A stretch of DNA of 64,000 nucleotides from Leptolyngbya sp. KIOST-1 (GCF_000763385.1 NZ_JQFA01000004.1:1736001-1800000), one strand, 5' to 3'. Positions 1 through 10,300 are shown, counted from the stretch's first letter. A program made the numbers and translations. The notes: generated from the letters alone by a model not told the origin.

Positions 1-1287
1 AAAGTGATGGGTCTCGATGCCGGGGCCGATGACTACCTGGTTAAACCCTGCACCCTGGACGAGCTGTCGGCCCGCATTCGCGCCTTGCTGCGCCGTCCCA
101 CGGCGATCGCCAATCCGCTGCTGCAGTGGGGCGATCTCTGCCTCAACCCCGGCACCTGTGAGGTCAGCTACCGGGGGCAGCCGCTGGCCCTGTCGCCCAA
201 GGAATACAGTCTGCTGGAGCTGTTTCTGCGGCATCCCCAGCAGGTGTTTAGCAGCAGCGTTATTCTCGAACACCTGTGGAGCTTTTCGGAGATCCCGGGG
301 GAAGAAACGGTCAGAACCCACATCAAGCGGCTGCGGCGCAAACTAAAGGCGGTGGGGGCCGAGCAGGCGATCGACACAGTTTACGGCATGGGCTATCGCC
401 TTCAGACGTTGCCAGATTCCCCGACCGCCCCTGACCCTGTACCCGTGGGAGACCAGGCTCGCCAGGCGGTTGTCTCCCTCTGGGAGACGCTGCGGGCTCC
501 CATTCTCAAACGCCTGAGCAGTCTGGAGCAGGCGGTGGCGGCGCTGCAAACCGGCCCGCTAACTGACCCCCTCCGCCAAACCGCCGCGGTAGATGCTCAC
601 AAACTGTCCGGGTCCCTGGGCATGTTTGGGTTTGCTGAGGGCTCGCGCCTCAGCCAGGAGATAGAGCGCTGGCTGGCCACCCCCGAAGAGGATGAGGACG
701 GTGACCAGCTGCGATCGCGGGTGGAGGCCCTGCGCCAGGAACTGGAGCGATCGCCCACCGCCCCGGTCACCCCTGTGTCCCAGCCGGTTGTCCTCCCTCT
801 CACCCCACCCCCAGGGCCACGGCTGGGGGAACCACAACCGCCCTCTGGACCCAGCAAGGTGCTAGTCCTCGACGATGACGACACCATTTTAGCCACGGTC
901 CAGCAGCTGCTAGCCCATTGGGGAATCCAGACTGTCATCCTCAATGACCCTCTGCAGTTGTGGCCAACGCTGGCTAGCGAGTTGCCCGATCTGCTGATTT
1001 TGGACGTGGACATGCCCCACCTCAACGGCATTGAGGTCTGTCAACTGCTGCGGGATGACGATACCTGGAACGGGCTGCCGATTCTGTTCCTGACCGCCCA
1101 TCGCCACCCGGAGGTCATTCTCCAGCTCTACAGCGCGGGTGCCGACGACTATGTGGGCAAGCCCTTTACCGAACCCGAACTGGTGACCCGCATCTTCAAC
1201 CGCATAGAGCGCAACCGCCTGCTCCAGGCCTGGCGAAAGCCCAGCCAGCCTCTTTCTAGCGGTCTGGATGGGGGCGGGGAATACTGA
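1..1287 (+). CDS. OmpR-type response regulator with HPt and second receiver domain (5' end outside window)
   Basis: The reading frame is open to the left edge, so the N-terminus is missing. The visible part begins with the end of a receiver domain (GADDYLVKP), followed by an OmpR/PhoB winged helix (about residues 38-135, ending YGMGYRL). Next is an HPt-like helical segment with motif DAHKLSGSLG around residue 199, whose His is the likely phospho-acceptor. A second complete receiver follows (about 286-405) with acidic pocket LDDDD, acceptor Asp in LILDVDMP and Lys in YVGKPF. The order REC-wHTH-HPt-REC suggests a phosphorelay hub that also binds DNA. A lone receiver follows 61 bp downstream and may receive phosphate in the same pathway. 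Its kinase partner cannot be assigned from this window. Confidence 0.85.
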   Translation, partial: KVMGLDAGADDYLVKPCTLDELSARIRALLRRPTAIANPLLQWGDLCLNPGTCEVSYRGQPLALSPKEYSLLELFLRHPQQVFSSSVILEHLWSFSEIPGEETVRTHIKRLRRKLKAVGAEQAIDTVYGMGYRLQTLPDSPTAPDPVPVGDQARQAVVSLWETLRAPILKRLSSLEQAVAALQTGPLTDPLRQTAAVDAHKLSGSLGMFGFAEGSRLSQEIERWLATPEEDEDGDQLRSRVEALRQELERSPTAPVTPVSQPVVLPLTPPPGPRLGEPQPPSGPSKVLVLDDDDTILATVQQLLAHWGIQTVILNDPLQLWPTLASELPDLLILDVDMPHLNGIEVCQLLRDDDTWNGLPILFLTAHRHPEVILQLYSAGADDYVGKPFTEPELVTRIFNRIERNRLLQAWRKPSQPLSSGLDGGGEY

Positions 1288-1348
1288 CATGGGGTGGTTT
1301 AAACCCTGCTCCGCCGCAGGCCCTGCGGTCTGTCCATACGATATCCCT

Positions 1349-1726
1349 ATGAAACAGATTTTAGTCATCGACGACGAAGCTGATATTCGTATCGTTACCC
1401 AGGTCAGCCTGCAGATCACCAAGCAGTGGCTGGTGCTGACCGCCGGTTCCGGAGAAGAGGGGATCGCGATCGCCACTGAAAAACAGCCCGACGCCATCCT
1501 GCTCGATGTGGTAATGCCCGATGTCGATGGGCTGATGACCCTCAGCGCCCTCAAGCGAACCCCGGCGACCCAAGGGATTCCGGTGATCATGCTCACCGCC
1601 ACCGGAGGTATCGTGACCGAGCTAGAGTACGCTGAACTGGGAGCTCAGGCGATTGTGACAAAGCCCTTTGACCCGGCTATTTTAGGCGATCAGATTGCCA
1701 CCGCCCTGCACTGGGACCAGGACTAG
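1349..1726 (+). CDS. Single-domain response regulator (CheY-like receiver)
   Basis: This is a 125-residue stand-alone receiver. It shows the N-terminal acidic pair (VIDDE), the phospho-acceptor Asp53 in LLDVVMPDVDG, the conserved Thr in MLTATGG and Lys105 in VTKPFDP. There is no output domain, so it probably shuttles phosphate or acts by protein-protein contact. The frame extends upstream to 1268, overlapping the previous gene, but the ATG at 1349 starts directly at the canonical beta-1 strand (MKQILVIDDE) and is chosen for that reason. It is probably co-transcribed with the preceding regulator. Confidence 0.9.
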   Translation: MKQILVIDDEADIRIVTQVSLQITKQWLVLTAGSGEEGIAIATEKQPDAILLDVVMPDVDGLMTLSALKRTPATQGIPVIMLTATGGIVTELEYAELGAQAIVTKPFDPAILGDQIATALHWDQD

Positions 1727-1760
1727 CGGTAGGCGGCAGGGACTGCCCCCAGACCAAAGT

Positions 1761-1887
1761 TATAGCGATGGCCATTGCGCTTAGGACATGGGCCTCTTCC
1801 AACAGCAAAAACCGGGGCGGCGCGATGGCCTATAGCCATCGCTTCAGGGGCATGGGTCATGTCCTAACAGTTCTGGCGATGACTATA
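1761..1887 (+). repeat. 127-bp MITE-like repeat, family 1, copy A
   Basis: It starts TATAGCGATGGCCATTGCG and ends GGCGATGACTATA, giving imperfect terminal inverted repeats. Inside these, TTAGGACATG near the left pairs with CATGTCCTAA near the right. Near-identical 127-bp copies lie at 16788-16914 (inverted) and 30498-30624. There is no coding capacity. It lies 34 bp after the receiver gene stop. Confidence 0.85.
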
Positions 1888-1889
1888 AC

Positions 1890-2024
1890 CGGGGAAAGTC
1901 CACGGTTGTCATCCTGACGCCATGCTGAGGAAAGCAGCGCCAGAAGGGCAAGGGAACGTGCAGAAAAAGGCCCAGAGAGCCGAGTTCAGGAATAATTCCT
2001 GTACACGTGGATGTCACATTTTTT
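1890..2024 (+). other. Possible structured RNA or leader
   Basis: TCCACG at 1899-1904 can pair with CGTGGA at 2006-2011. Enclosed are a GCTG/CAGC hairpin (1924-1937) and a hairpin CAGGAAT-A-ATTCCTG (1987-2001). A six-T run follows at 2019-2024. This could be a small RNA ending in a terminator. It matches no RNA family I recognise, and chance folding is not excluded. Confidence 0.2.
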
Positions 2025-2231
2025 ACCTAAGCTTTGACCTAGATGGATTAGAGTCCACGCCGATTGGACCGATAACCTAGGCCCCCCTGACTCCGGGGCA
2101 GGCAAGGTAACTGGGTCGCCCCATCAAGGGCTAGGCCAGGTAAACCCAAACCCACCTGCAGCAGCGGCCATAGGTTGGGAAAATCCAATCTCGATTTTGT
2201 CCCCTCTGTTCAACCTGATTCTTGAAGAGAA

Positions 2232-2516
2232 ATGGTTCCTTCCGTTGTCGACGAAAGCCTTGTTCAGCCCTTTAAATACTGGGATAAGACTATACAAAAG
2301 GGAATATTTTACAATCAGGAACTGTACATTCAGCTCAGGTCATTCGCTAAGGATGAACGGTTAAAGGCCTACGAAGCAGCCTTTGAACAGTCTCAACAGG
2401 GGGTGATCACCTGTATTTCAGTGTCGCCGAGTCATTACACCATCTGGCTCAGGTTGCGATCGCTCAATCAAAACCTAAAACTCAATCTACAGCCCGCTGA
2501 AATGAGCGCAAGGTAG
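2232..2516 (+). CDS. Small hypothetical protein
   Basis: This encodes 94 residues starting MVPSVVDESLVQPFKYWDK, with no recognised domain, signal peptide or membrane segment. A purine-rich GAAGAGA sits just before the ATG at 2232, supporting the start. It is rich in Gln, Leu and aromatic residues and is predicted soluble. The following small gene at 2612 lies 95 bp downstream on the same strand, and both precede the kinase island, so they could be small partners of that signalling locus. That link is positional only. It is uncertain whether the protein is expressed. Confidence 0.5.
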   Translation: MVPSVVDESLVQPFKYWDKTIQKGIFYNQELYIQLRSFAKDERLKAYEAAFEQSQQGVITCISVSPSHYTIWLRLRSLNQNLKLNLQPAEMSAR

Positions 2517-2611
2517 ACGAGCTATCCTATAAAATTCGTCGAAATTCTTCCCAGGGTGATCGAAAAACCAGGCCTTCAGTTACTTTAAAGTCCAGCTTCA
2601 TTTGGTGCAGT

Positions 2612-2914
2612 ATGCGTCTATCTCCGGCAACAACCTACTACATTCGAAATTTGCTGACCTCCTCAGTTAAGACTCAAGAATCTGCTGGCAATCAGAGTTT
2701 TTATCGCAGGGCTCTTCTCAATTTAGAAACCGCCTTAAAAGAACAACCTTTTCTTGACCATGGCTCTGAACTGATCCAAAGACTTGAAGATCTGGTGCTT
2801 CTGCACAAAACCCTTAACGCTCAGGCCATACTGTATGCCAGCTATAGCCAGGAATTGTCCATGCTAGAGCAAGAGATGTTCAAACTTTTAGAAGCCTGGG
2901 AAACCGTATGCTGA
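2612..2914 (+). CDS. Small hypothetical helical protein
   Basis: This encodes 100 residues (MRLSPATTYYIRNLLTSSV at the start), with a strongly helical, Leu/Glu-rich composition and no Cys-rich or membrane segment. No family is recognised. It lies between a 94-residue unknown gene and the first hybrid kinase, all on the plus strand. The start ATG at 2612 lacks a strong ribosome binding site. It could be a small partner protein of the neighbouring signalling genes, but nothing in the sequence proves this. Confidence 0.5.
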   Translation: MRLSPATTYYIRNLLTSSVKTQESAGNQSFYRRALLNLETALKEQPFLDHGSELIQRLEDLVLLHKTLNAQAILYASYSQELSMLEQEMFKLLEAWETVC

Positions 2915-3494
2915 TATTGCGACTGCACCAGCACCCGGCGATCGCGGGAGGGGAAGAGGTTGAGCCCCAAAGCAGCAAACCCCGCAGGGGTAAGGCCCTC
3001 TCCAGGGCGTTCTGACGAATGGGGGCAGGGTGAGCCGTCCTTTGCTCCAACAGACCCTGCGGCTTTACCGGCACTCATGCCGACAACAGGTCCTAATGAG
3101 TCGGGTGATTGGGTGGAGAGTGAGGACCGAGTTGATGGGAGCGTTGCCCGCTAGCCCACTGTTCCAGCAGCGGAGTGTAACACGATATGGGCAAGCCGTT
3201 TCCCGAGGGAGTAATCTTAGAGAATACTGAACAAAAAGCAGGGGGCAGTCCACTTAGGCCGATCCCAATCCTCAAAAAGACAAGTTCCATAACCCATGGC
3301 CTGGGCCCTGGCTATGATTTCCGGTGTCGGGTATAGCCGCCACACCAAACTGCCATCCCAGGAGTAGATCGGAAATTGATTAAGACTGAGGAGGAAGTCC
3401 TGGCAGCCAATCTAACCTGAGCCAAGATCTTGGTCCAAAGCTTTAGCTGTGTTCAATTGACGCTTCTCTTCCCATTGACTCGGCCCTAGTTTAA
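2915..3494. other. 580-bp intergenic region
   Basis: No convincing gene lies on the plus strand. On the minus strand, 3217-3411 holds a protein-like open segment listed separately. No clear terminator or promoter was found. Confidence 0.4.
3217..3411 (-). pseudogene. Possible gene remnant, unknown family
   Basis: The minus-strand frame between two stops reads as 64 codons with protein-like composition (FPIYSWDGSLVWRLYPTPE, then MGYGTCLFEDWDRPKW). There is no start codon near its beginning, so it looks like the tail of a lost gene. I do not recognise the family, and it may be chance. Confidence 0.25.
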
Positions 3495-5078
3495 ATGAAT
3501 TCATCCCTAGATAATCACTCCAAAGGCAATATTCTGGTTGTTGATGACTCCCCCGACAATCTGCGGGTATTGTCTGCCAATTTGATTAAATTTGGGTACG
3601 AGGTTCGCTGCGTTACAAACGGCCATATGGCCCTGGTCAGTATTAGCCATCGCCTGCCCAACCTGATCTTGCTCGACATTAGGATGCCCGATTTAGACGG
3701 CTATGAAGTCTGCCGTAGACTGAAGGAAAATCCCAAAACCCAAGACATTCCAATTATTTTTCTGAGTGCGGCTGACGACATCAGCGCAAAGATAAAAGGA
3801 TTTGAGCTGGGGGGAGCCGATTACATTACCAAGCCCTTTCATACCGAAGAAGTTTTAGCCCGGATTGCCCATCAGCTGACGATCCAGAAACTACAGAATC
3901 AACTAACTCTAAAGAATCAAAGTCTTCAGCAAGAGATAGAGGCTCATACTCAAACAGAGGCAGCGCTGCAGAGTGCTAAAGAGGCGGCTGAGGTGGCAAA
4001 CTATGCCAAAAGCAAGTTTATAGCCAAAATGAGCCACGAGTTGCGTACGCCCTTAAACGCAATCTTAGGCTTTTCAGCACTGATGGAGCACGACCTATCC
4101 CTTACTGAGGAGCATAGGGAATACATTACAAGCATTAACCAGAGTGCTCAGTCTCTACTTCTGCTCATTAACCAAATTTTAGCCGTTACCAAAGACGAGT
4201 CCAGCCAAATTTCCCTGAACAACCGGAATTTTGACCTGCACGCTCTACTCAATACCCTGACCTTGACCTGGCAGACCAAAGCCCATCAAAAGGGGCTTGA
4301 GTTTGCTTTCTACCGGGCCTCAACGGTACCCAGGTATGTTTTTGCTGACGATGGAAAAATACAGCAGGTATTACTGAACTTGCTCAAAAATGCTGTTCAG
4401 TATACCTCTGTGGGAAAAATATCCATTCGGGTGACGAGGGGCGAGGGGACGGACTGGGATTTAGCGGGATCAGCGGCCGAAGACGTCGATCTTAAGCCGC
4501 TGATCCCGCTGTTTTTTGAGATCGAAGATACGGGGTCTGGGATTTCCGACGATGAAATTGAGAAACTGTTTGAGGCTTTTTCACAGACTGAAGCAGGCCA
4601 GCGGTCAGGGCAAGGGGCGGGGTTAGGCCTTTACATTAGTCGGCAGTATGTTCGAGTGATGGGAGGGGAGATGACCGTTACCAGTATCCCTGGTGTGGGT
4701 ACAAAGGCTCGATTTTATAGTCTCTTTCAGATCGTTGCGGAAAAGCCAGATTCGCAAGATACACCCATGTTAGCTAAAGCAGTTGATCAGAGCGACTGCG
4801 ACCGCCAAGACCTGTCCTTTTCGGTTGCCTCTGGGCTTTCGATGGATACGGCCACAGAGTTGATGATCAGTGCTACTGACTCAGGCCTCTCCAGGGACTG
4901 GGTCATTCGGCTGAATCGTTCGGCTAATCAAGGTTTAGATCGTCAGATCACAGCGCTGCTTAAGGATAATGATTTGGTAGGCCCTCCCTTAGCAAATATA
5001 CTGGCTGAGTGGAATCGAAATTTCCAGTTTGACCAGATTTTAGCGGTTACTCAGCGGGTTTTAGATCAAAATCTTTAA
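3495..5078 (+). CDS. Receiver-histidine kinase (REC-HisKA-HATPase) with C-terminal helical module
   Basis: This is a 527-residue soluble kinase. The receiver (about 12-130) has VVDDSPDN, acceptor Asp61 in [11 protein letters not shown] and Lys in ITKPF. A coiled coil (135-170) leads to HisKA with [14 protein letters not shown] (His181). The HATPase domain shows N-box [13 protein letters not shown]1 EDTGSGIS and G2 [10 protein letters not shown] roughly 60-residue tail, [13 protein letters not shown] through [11 protein letters not shown], is related to the C-termini of three downstream kinases. It lacks transmembrane segments, so its input is probably phosphorylation of its receiver. It ends 9 bp before the next gene, suggesting an operon. 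Confidence 0.9.
   Translation: MNSSLDNHSKGNILVVDDSPDNLRVLSANLIKFGYEVRCVTNGHMALVSISHRLPNLILLDIRMPDLDGYEVCRRLKENPKTQDIPIIFLSAADDISAKIKGFELGGADYITKPFHTEEVLARIAHQLTIQKLQNQLTLKNQSLQQEIEAHTQTEAALQSAKEAAEVANYAKSKFIAKMSHELRTPLNAILGFSALMEHDLSLTEEHREYITSINQSAQSLLLLINQILAVTKDESSQISLNNRNFDLHALLNTLTLTWQTKAHQKGLEFAFYRASTVPRYVFADDGKIQQVLLNLLKNAVQYTSVGKISIRVTRGEGTDWDLAGSAAEDVDLKPLIPLFFEIEDTGSGISDDEIEKLFEAFSQTEAGQRSGQGAGLGLYISRQYVRVMGGEMTVTSIPGVGTKARFYSLFQIVAEKPDSQDTPMLAKAVDQSDCDRQDLSFSVASGLSMDTATELMISATDSGLSRDWVIRLNRSANQGLDRQITALLKDNDLVGPPLANILAEWNRNFQFDQILAVTQRVLDQNL
4887..5078 (+). other. C-terminal kinase module, copy 1 (divergent)
   Basis: This encodes the 60-odd-residue helical tail shared with the kinases ending at 10437, 13567 and 15452. 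The pattern is DW(I/V)..L..A...G.D..I..L..., then a W near the middle of the second half and F.F..I. This copy is the most divergent: it has Asn where the other three have His in the QLH triplet. Confidence 0.7.
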
Positions 5079-5087
5079 GTTGGCCCT

Positions 5088-5918
5088 ATGGAACGTTTGC
5101 TTGAGGCAGCCATTCAGCATCCCTTTTTAACGGCTTCGGCCGATGTCTCTGTGGACAATGCGATCGCGCTCCTCGGCCGGACAGAACAGTCCTGCCTGCT
5201 GGTGGTTGAGCCCCAGCACAAACAGCTGCTGGGGGTATTTACTAAGGGTGATGCACTGCGGTTAATGGCCGGTGGCATAGATTTGCGCTCTTTGACGCTG
5301 TCCGTCGTCTTGCCCCATACCTGCATCTCCCTTGAACGCAGTAAGTTGCGATCGCCTGGGGATCTGTTGCAGCTTTTCCACCGGCATTCGCTGACGATAC
5401 TGCCCATTGTGGACGACCGGGGCTGCCCCGTTGGTCTGATCACCGCAGACACCCTGCTGCACAGTCTGCGGAGTCAAACGATGGCGGCTGACCCCGGCAA
5501 CGCCGTGGACAAAGGGAAACTGGCGTCAATCCAGACCTCGATTCAAACCTCGTCAATTAAAACCAATCACCTCCTGGATTCTGAGGCCTTCCACCGAGAT
5601 CTCGAGCAGGCAACCCTACGCGATTTGCGCCTGGCCGAAAAGCGATTGGAGCTGTTTTTTGCCCAATCCCTCGATGGTTTTTTCTTTATGATGCTGGATC
5701 AGCCCGTGGCCTGGAACGATGGAATTGATAAGCAAAGCGTCCTGGACTACGTGTTTGCCCACCAGCGCATTACTAAAATCAATGACGCCATGCTAGAGCA
5801 ATATGGGGCGACCCGAGAGGAATTTGTCGGGCTTACTCCCAACGATCTATTTGCCCATGACTTAGCCCACGGTCGCCAGATATGGGGTCAGTTTTTCGGG
5901 AGCATGTCACCTTTGTAA
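5088..5918 (+). pseudogene. 5' part of a split sensor kinase: CBS pair and start of a PAS domain
   Basis: The frame codes for two CBS domains (about residues 10-130, with VFTKGDALRLMAGG and GLITADTLL) and a linker. It then codes for a PAS domain (from about 185; FFAQSLDGFFFMMLD, ITKINDAML). It is cut at residue about 270 by an inserted element at 5899 and runs only six more codons to a stop. The missing half of the PAS domain lies at 7306 onward: GQFF here joins FFDAGKLHVETRERKLDG there once the element and one 10-bp target copy are removed. The frame is then continuous from 5088 to 10437. CBS domains commonly bind adenine nucleotides. As it stands, this makes a 276-residue truncated product without a kinase. 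Confidence 0.85.
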
Positions 5919-5987
5919 CCCAATGGCTCCATTGAGATAAGCACAACGATGGGCCAGCACCTGGGGAACATTGTCCTCATTCCACTG
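5907..5987 (-). pseudogene. 3' scrap of an ISKra4-like transposase
   Basis: Read on the minus strand, this gives NVPQVLAHRCAYLNGAIG and stops (TGA at 5909-5907) just inside the terminal repeat. The CAYLNG-type ending is what I associate with ISKra4 transposases, from memory. It is joined abruptly to porin sequence at about 5987. Confidence 0.6.
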
Positions 5988-6945
5988 GGCCCCTGCATTG
6001 ACCCCGAAGATTTGGCTGCCATCCGCCGCCTACAGCAAGAGTTCCAAGCCGAATTGGCCACCCTGCGCGGTCGTGTCGATGCTCTGGAAGCCGAAACCGC
6101 GACCCTGCGGGCTCAGCAGTTCTCGACTACCACCAAACTGCGCGGTGAGGCGGTATTCAACTTAATCACGCCCTTTGACACCCTGGCTCCCGAAACCAGC
6201 ACCAGTGTTGCCTCTCGGGCTCGTCTGAACTTTGACACGAGTTTTTCCGGTCGCGATCGCCTGCGCATTCGTCTACAGGCCGGGGATGGTAACGCTATCA
6301 CGGGTGGCCCCGGCAACCCTCTGGGCGGTCTAGCTACCGCTGCTGGCGGTGGCTTTAACGTCGATGTCACCACCTTCGCCTACAGCTTTCCCCTCGGCAA
6401 CCGCATCAATGCTACTGTTTCTGCGCGAGGCAACGCTGGCAGGGACTGGGTAAACCCCGCTACCCGCCCCTTCGATGGCCCTTCCGTGGCCAACGCGGGT
6501 CGCGTTCAGTTCTATGACACCTTTGGCAGCACGTCTAACGGTGCTGGCGTTGGCCTGAACATCGCCTTCACCGACAACCTGATTCTGGACTTGGGCTACA
6601 CCGCTTCGAATCCTGGCGGTGCTACCAACCCTGCCGTTGGTATTGCCGCTGCCCGAAACCAGAGCTACATCGCTCAGCTTAATCTGGTCAACGCTGGAAT
6701 TCTCAATTTAGCGGCGGCCTATCTGCACAGTGATGGTGCGGCCGCTGGCTTTGCGGTTCCCACCGCCACCGATACCTTTGCAGGGCTGGTGAACCTCAAC
6801 TTTGGCGGGTTCTTTATCGCTGGCCACGGGGCGTTTACCTCGTTCACCGGGGGAGACGACTTTAGCTGGACGGCGGGTCTCGGGATCAACAACTTCCTGG
6901 TGGAAGGCGCAAGATTTGGCGTGTACGGTGGTCAACTACCCACTG
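5988..6945 (+). pseudogene. Fragment of a cyanobacterial iron-uptake (OprB-type) porin gene
   Basis: The open frame from about 5988 codes for the segment after the SLH domain of cyanobacterial outer-membrane porins: PEDLAAIRRLQQEFQAEL, a short coiled coil, then the barrel with alternating beta strands (LNFDTSFSGRDRLRIRLQAG, GAGVGLNIAFTDNLILDLGY, FGGFFIAGHGAFTSF). The signal peptide, most of the SLH region and the C-terminal strands are missing. The homology ends near FGVYGGQLP at about 6945 and runs into metI in another frame. A start ATG at 5949 lies in transposase-derived sequence. No exported porin can result. Confidence 0.8.
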
Positions 6946-7138
6946 CCAGTCGTCCGCAATGTGCTGATTCCAGAGTCGCTGCCCGCCCTGGTGCTGGGCC
7001 TCACCCTGATGGTGATCAGCCTGATTGGCAACTCAGCCATGGCGGGGGTAGTCGGCGGCGGCGGGCTGGGCGATCTGGCCATTCGCTACGGCTTTCAGCG
7101 CTTTGATACGCGGGTGATGCTGTTCACCGTGGTGATTT
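6946..7138 (+). pseudogene. metI: Fragment of a D-methionine-type ABC transporter permease gene
   Basis: In the frame different from the porin piece, the sequence reads VLIPESLPALVLGLTLMVIS and NSAMAGVVGGGGLGDLAIRY, then FQRFDTRVMLFTVVI. This is the EAA-loop and last membrane region of MetI family permeases, which partner MetN and MetQ. Both ends are broken, so it is about 63 codons of a gene normally over 200 codons long. It is fused to the porin piece on the left and to the start of the transposase (opposite strand) on the right. Confidence 0.8.
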
Positions 7139-7235
7139 CTAGAGTCTGCATGTCAGCCGGATCGCTCTCCTCGTAGAGCAATTGAGCGATTGCTGCGAGA
7201 TGAGTTTTGAGTTGGGTGGCTTTCTCAGGGGTCAT
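7139..7235 (-). pseudogene. 5' scrap of an ISKra4-like transposase
   Basis: The minus-strand ATG at 7235 starts MTPEKATQLKTHLAAIAQLL, continuing YEESDPADMQTLE. This is typical of the first 30 or so residues of ISKra4-family transposases as I know them. The coding sequence is cut at about 7139, where metI sequence begins. The promoter-proximal end and right inverted repeat (7285-7305) are intact. Confidence 0.6.
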
Positions 7236-7305
7236 CAGTTAGGCCTTTAGGTCAACACTTGCATCCTCACCTGTTTCAGCCGACCTTGCAAACCTGACAT
7301 GCTCC

Positions 7306-10300
7306 CAGTTTTTCGACGCTGGTAAGCTGCATGTTGAAACCCGAGAACGCAAACTGGACGGTACTCCCATCTGGATTGAGGGGGATTACATTTGCCTCTA
7401 CGATGAGCAGGGCAATATTACGGGTCACTTTGGTGTTCAACGGGACGAAACTAGCCGCAAGCAGTCAGAAATTGCGTTGGCAAAACGAGAACGCTATCTG
7501 GCAGCCCTGGTAGAAATTCAGCAGCAACTGCTGCAAACTAAAACCCATCAATACCAGTACGATGAAATCTTAGCCCAACTTGGGTTGGCCTCTGGCGCTT
7601 CCCGAGTGTACCTGTTTGAACGTCATTGCGATCGGCAGGGTCAAATGCTCATGAGCCAGCGGGCCGAGTGGTGTGCCGCCGGTATCTCACCTCAACGGGA
7701 CAATCTGCTGCTTCAAAACTTACCCTACCCAGACTTTCTCCCCCGCTGGGCTGCCGAACTGGATAGCGGCAACCGTATCCATGGCCTTGTGGCCGACCTA
7801 CCTGAACCAGAGCGCCTGGTGCTAGAACCCCAGGGCATTTTGGCGATTTTAGTTTTGCCGCTGAGGGTCAAGAATCAACTGTTTGGGTTTATTGGCTTTG
7901 ACAATTGCCAGGTAGCCTGTGAGTGGGACTCACTGGAAATCAACTTACTCAATGCCGCCGCCGCCGCGCTGGCCCTGCACCAGGAGCATCTCCAGCTGCA
8001 TCGGGAACACCATCAGGCTGAACTGACGCTGCAGCGGCAGCAGGAATTCCTTCGCAACGTCATTGATACACCCACCAATTTGATTTTTGCCAAAGATTGG
8101 GAGGGCCGATTTGTGCTGGCCAACCAGGCGGTGGCTGAGCTCTACGGGACTACCGTGGAGAAACTGATTGGCAAAACCGACGCCAATTTTAACCCCAATG
8201 CTGCAGAAGTGGAGCTTTTTCTTCAGGCTGATCGCGATGTGATCAGCACCGGCAAGCCTCAAATCATTGAGGAGATGATAACTACTAAAGCGGGCAAACC
8301 TCGCGTTTTTAGAACAATAAAGAAGCCCTTAAAGACGATTGACGGGAAATCCGTGCTGGCCCTGGGGGTGGCTACCGACATCAGCGATTACAAGCAAATG
8401 GAGCAGGCCCTCCGTCTGATTGTGGAAGGGACGGCGGCTAAAACGGGCCAGGATTTTTTTCGATCGCTGGTGCGTTACCTAGCCGAGGTTTTGCAGGTTG
8501 ACTATGCCTGTGTGACTGAGCTGATCGCGCCCCACAAAAGTAGGGCGTTTACCCTGGCTCTCTGGCAGGGGGAGACCTTTGGGGAGCCGTTTGAGTATGC
8601 CCTGGCGGGTAGTCCCTGTGAGAAAATTTTGGCGGGCGATATTGTCTACTACCGCGATTCTATTCAAACCCATTTTCCGACCCTGGAGCATTTGGCGGCG
8701 ATGGGAGTCGAGAGCTATTTGGGGATTCCTCTAACCAATTCTGGGGGAGACATCATTGGGCACCTGATGGTTTTAGATCGCAAACCATTAGTAGATCAAG
8801 AGTTTTCCCAGCAAATTCTTCGAATTTTTGCGGCCCGGGCAGGGGCCGAACTAGAGCGCCAGCAAGCTGAAAATGCCGTCGCGACGCTCCTGCTTCAGAC
8901 TCAGGAGCAGGCTTTAGCCCTAGAAAAAGCGAAGGAGGCGGCAGAAACCGCAAACCGAGCCAAAAGTGAGTTTTTGGCCAACATGAGCCACGAGCTTCGT
9001 ACTCCGCTGAACGCCATTTTGGGGTTTACCCAAATTATCGACCGAGACTCCTATCTCAATTCAGAAACTCGAGAATACATTTCAATTATTGATCGCAGCG
9101 GACAGCACTTACTGACCTTAATTAACGATGTGCTAGAGATGTCAAAGATTGAAGCCGGTCGGCTCAAGCTTCAAACCACCGAGTTTGACCTCTATCACCT
9201 GCTTAATACTCTCTACGAAATGCTCTACCTCAAGGCCAGCGCCAAGCGCTTGAGCATGACCTTTAACCGATCTCCCCACCTGCCCCAGTATGTTTTTGCC
9301 GATGAAGGAAAGCTGCGACAGGTGCTGTTGAATCTGCTGGGGAATGCAATTAAGTTTACTGAGCATGGCGAGGTTACGCTGCGGGTAGATGCAGCGCCAC
9401 AGCCTGACGGTAGCCTGGAGTCTATGCTGCTCCGGGTGGCGGTTGAGGATACGGGTTCTGGCATTGCCCCGGAGGATCTAAAACGGTTATTTTCTCCCTT
9501 TGTGCAGACCCGCCGGGGGCAACAGACAGGAGAAGGTACGGGCTTAGGTCTGACCATTAGCCAAAAATTTGTGCAGCTGATGGGTGGCACGATCACCGTA
9601 GAGAGTGAGGTTAATCGGGGCAGTCAATTTCAGTTTCAAATTCCGATTAGGGTTTCATCCCGCGGGAAGGATGTGACTGTCTATCCTGCTCGCAGGGTTG
9701 TGGGTTTGCACCCCAGACACTTACCCTGCCGATTGCTGATTGTCGAAGACCATTGGGAGAATCAGCAGGTTTTAATTCAGCTGTTGCGGCCCTTAGGCCT
9801 CGAAGTTCAGGTGGCTCAGAACGGTCGAGAGGGGGTCGAGCGATGGGCCCAGTGGCATCCCCAGATTATTTTGATGGATATGCGGATGCCGATTATGGAT
9901 GGGTGTGAGGCGACTCGGCACATTCGAGATCAGGAGCAGCAGATGAAGGCTGTGGCAACCGGGGACTTTCAGGCGACCAAGATTATCGCGGTGACCAGCA
10001 GCGCGTTTGATGAAGAGCGCTCGATGATTTTGGCCGCCGGCTGTGATGATGTGATCAGTAAGCCTTTCCGGGAGCAGGAGGTGTTTGCCAAGTTGGCCCA
10101 GCATGCCGGATTGACCTACATCTATACAAGCGACATCGCCGCGGTGGCCCTGGGGGAGAGGGCGCCAGAGGCCCCGCAGGCGATCGCTGTCCCCACCATC
10201 CCGACTGCCGCCGAGCCTGGCGAGAACAGCGGCGATCCCGCCCTGGGCGATCTACCCGAGGACTGGGTTCTTCAACTGCACCAGGCCGCCATTCTGGGGA

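Larger units (their letters stand above)
5899..7305. mobile_element. Transposase-less ISKra4-like cassette carrying porin and metI gene fragments
   Basis: The element is 1,407 bp. It is bounded by perfect 10-bp direct repeats CAGTTTTTCG (5889-5898 and 7306-7315) and terminal inverted repeats GGAGCATGTCA followed, after two mismatches, by TTTG. Just inside the ends are the last ~27 codons (minus, 5907-5987) and the first ~33 codons (minus, 7139-7235) of a transposase gene resembling the ISKra4 family. Between them, on the plus strand, lie a roughly 950-bp porin fragment and a roughly 190-bp fragment of a MetI-type ABC permease. It therefore transposed, or was rebuilt after insertion, as an IS shell around foreign gene pieces. 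It has no transposase of its own and would need help in trans to move. Confidence 0.85.

Noticed and set aside
1885..1910. GGGGAAAGTCC resembling the RNase P RNA core
   Set aside because: Only about 10 bases match; the long conserved P4 partner and other helices of rnpB are not found in the following 400 bases.
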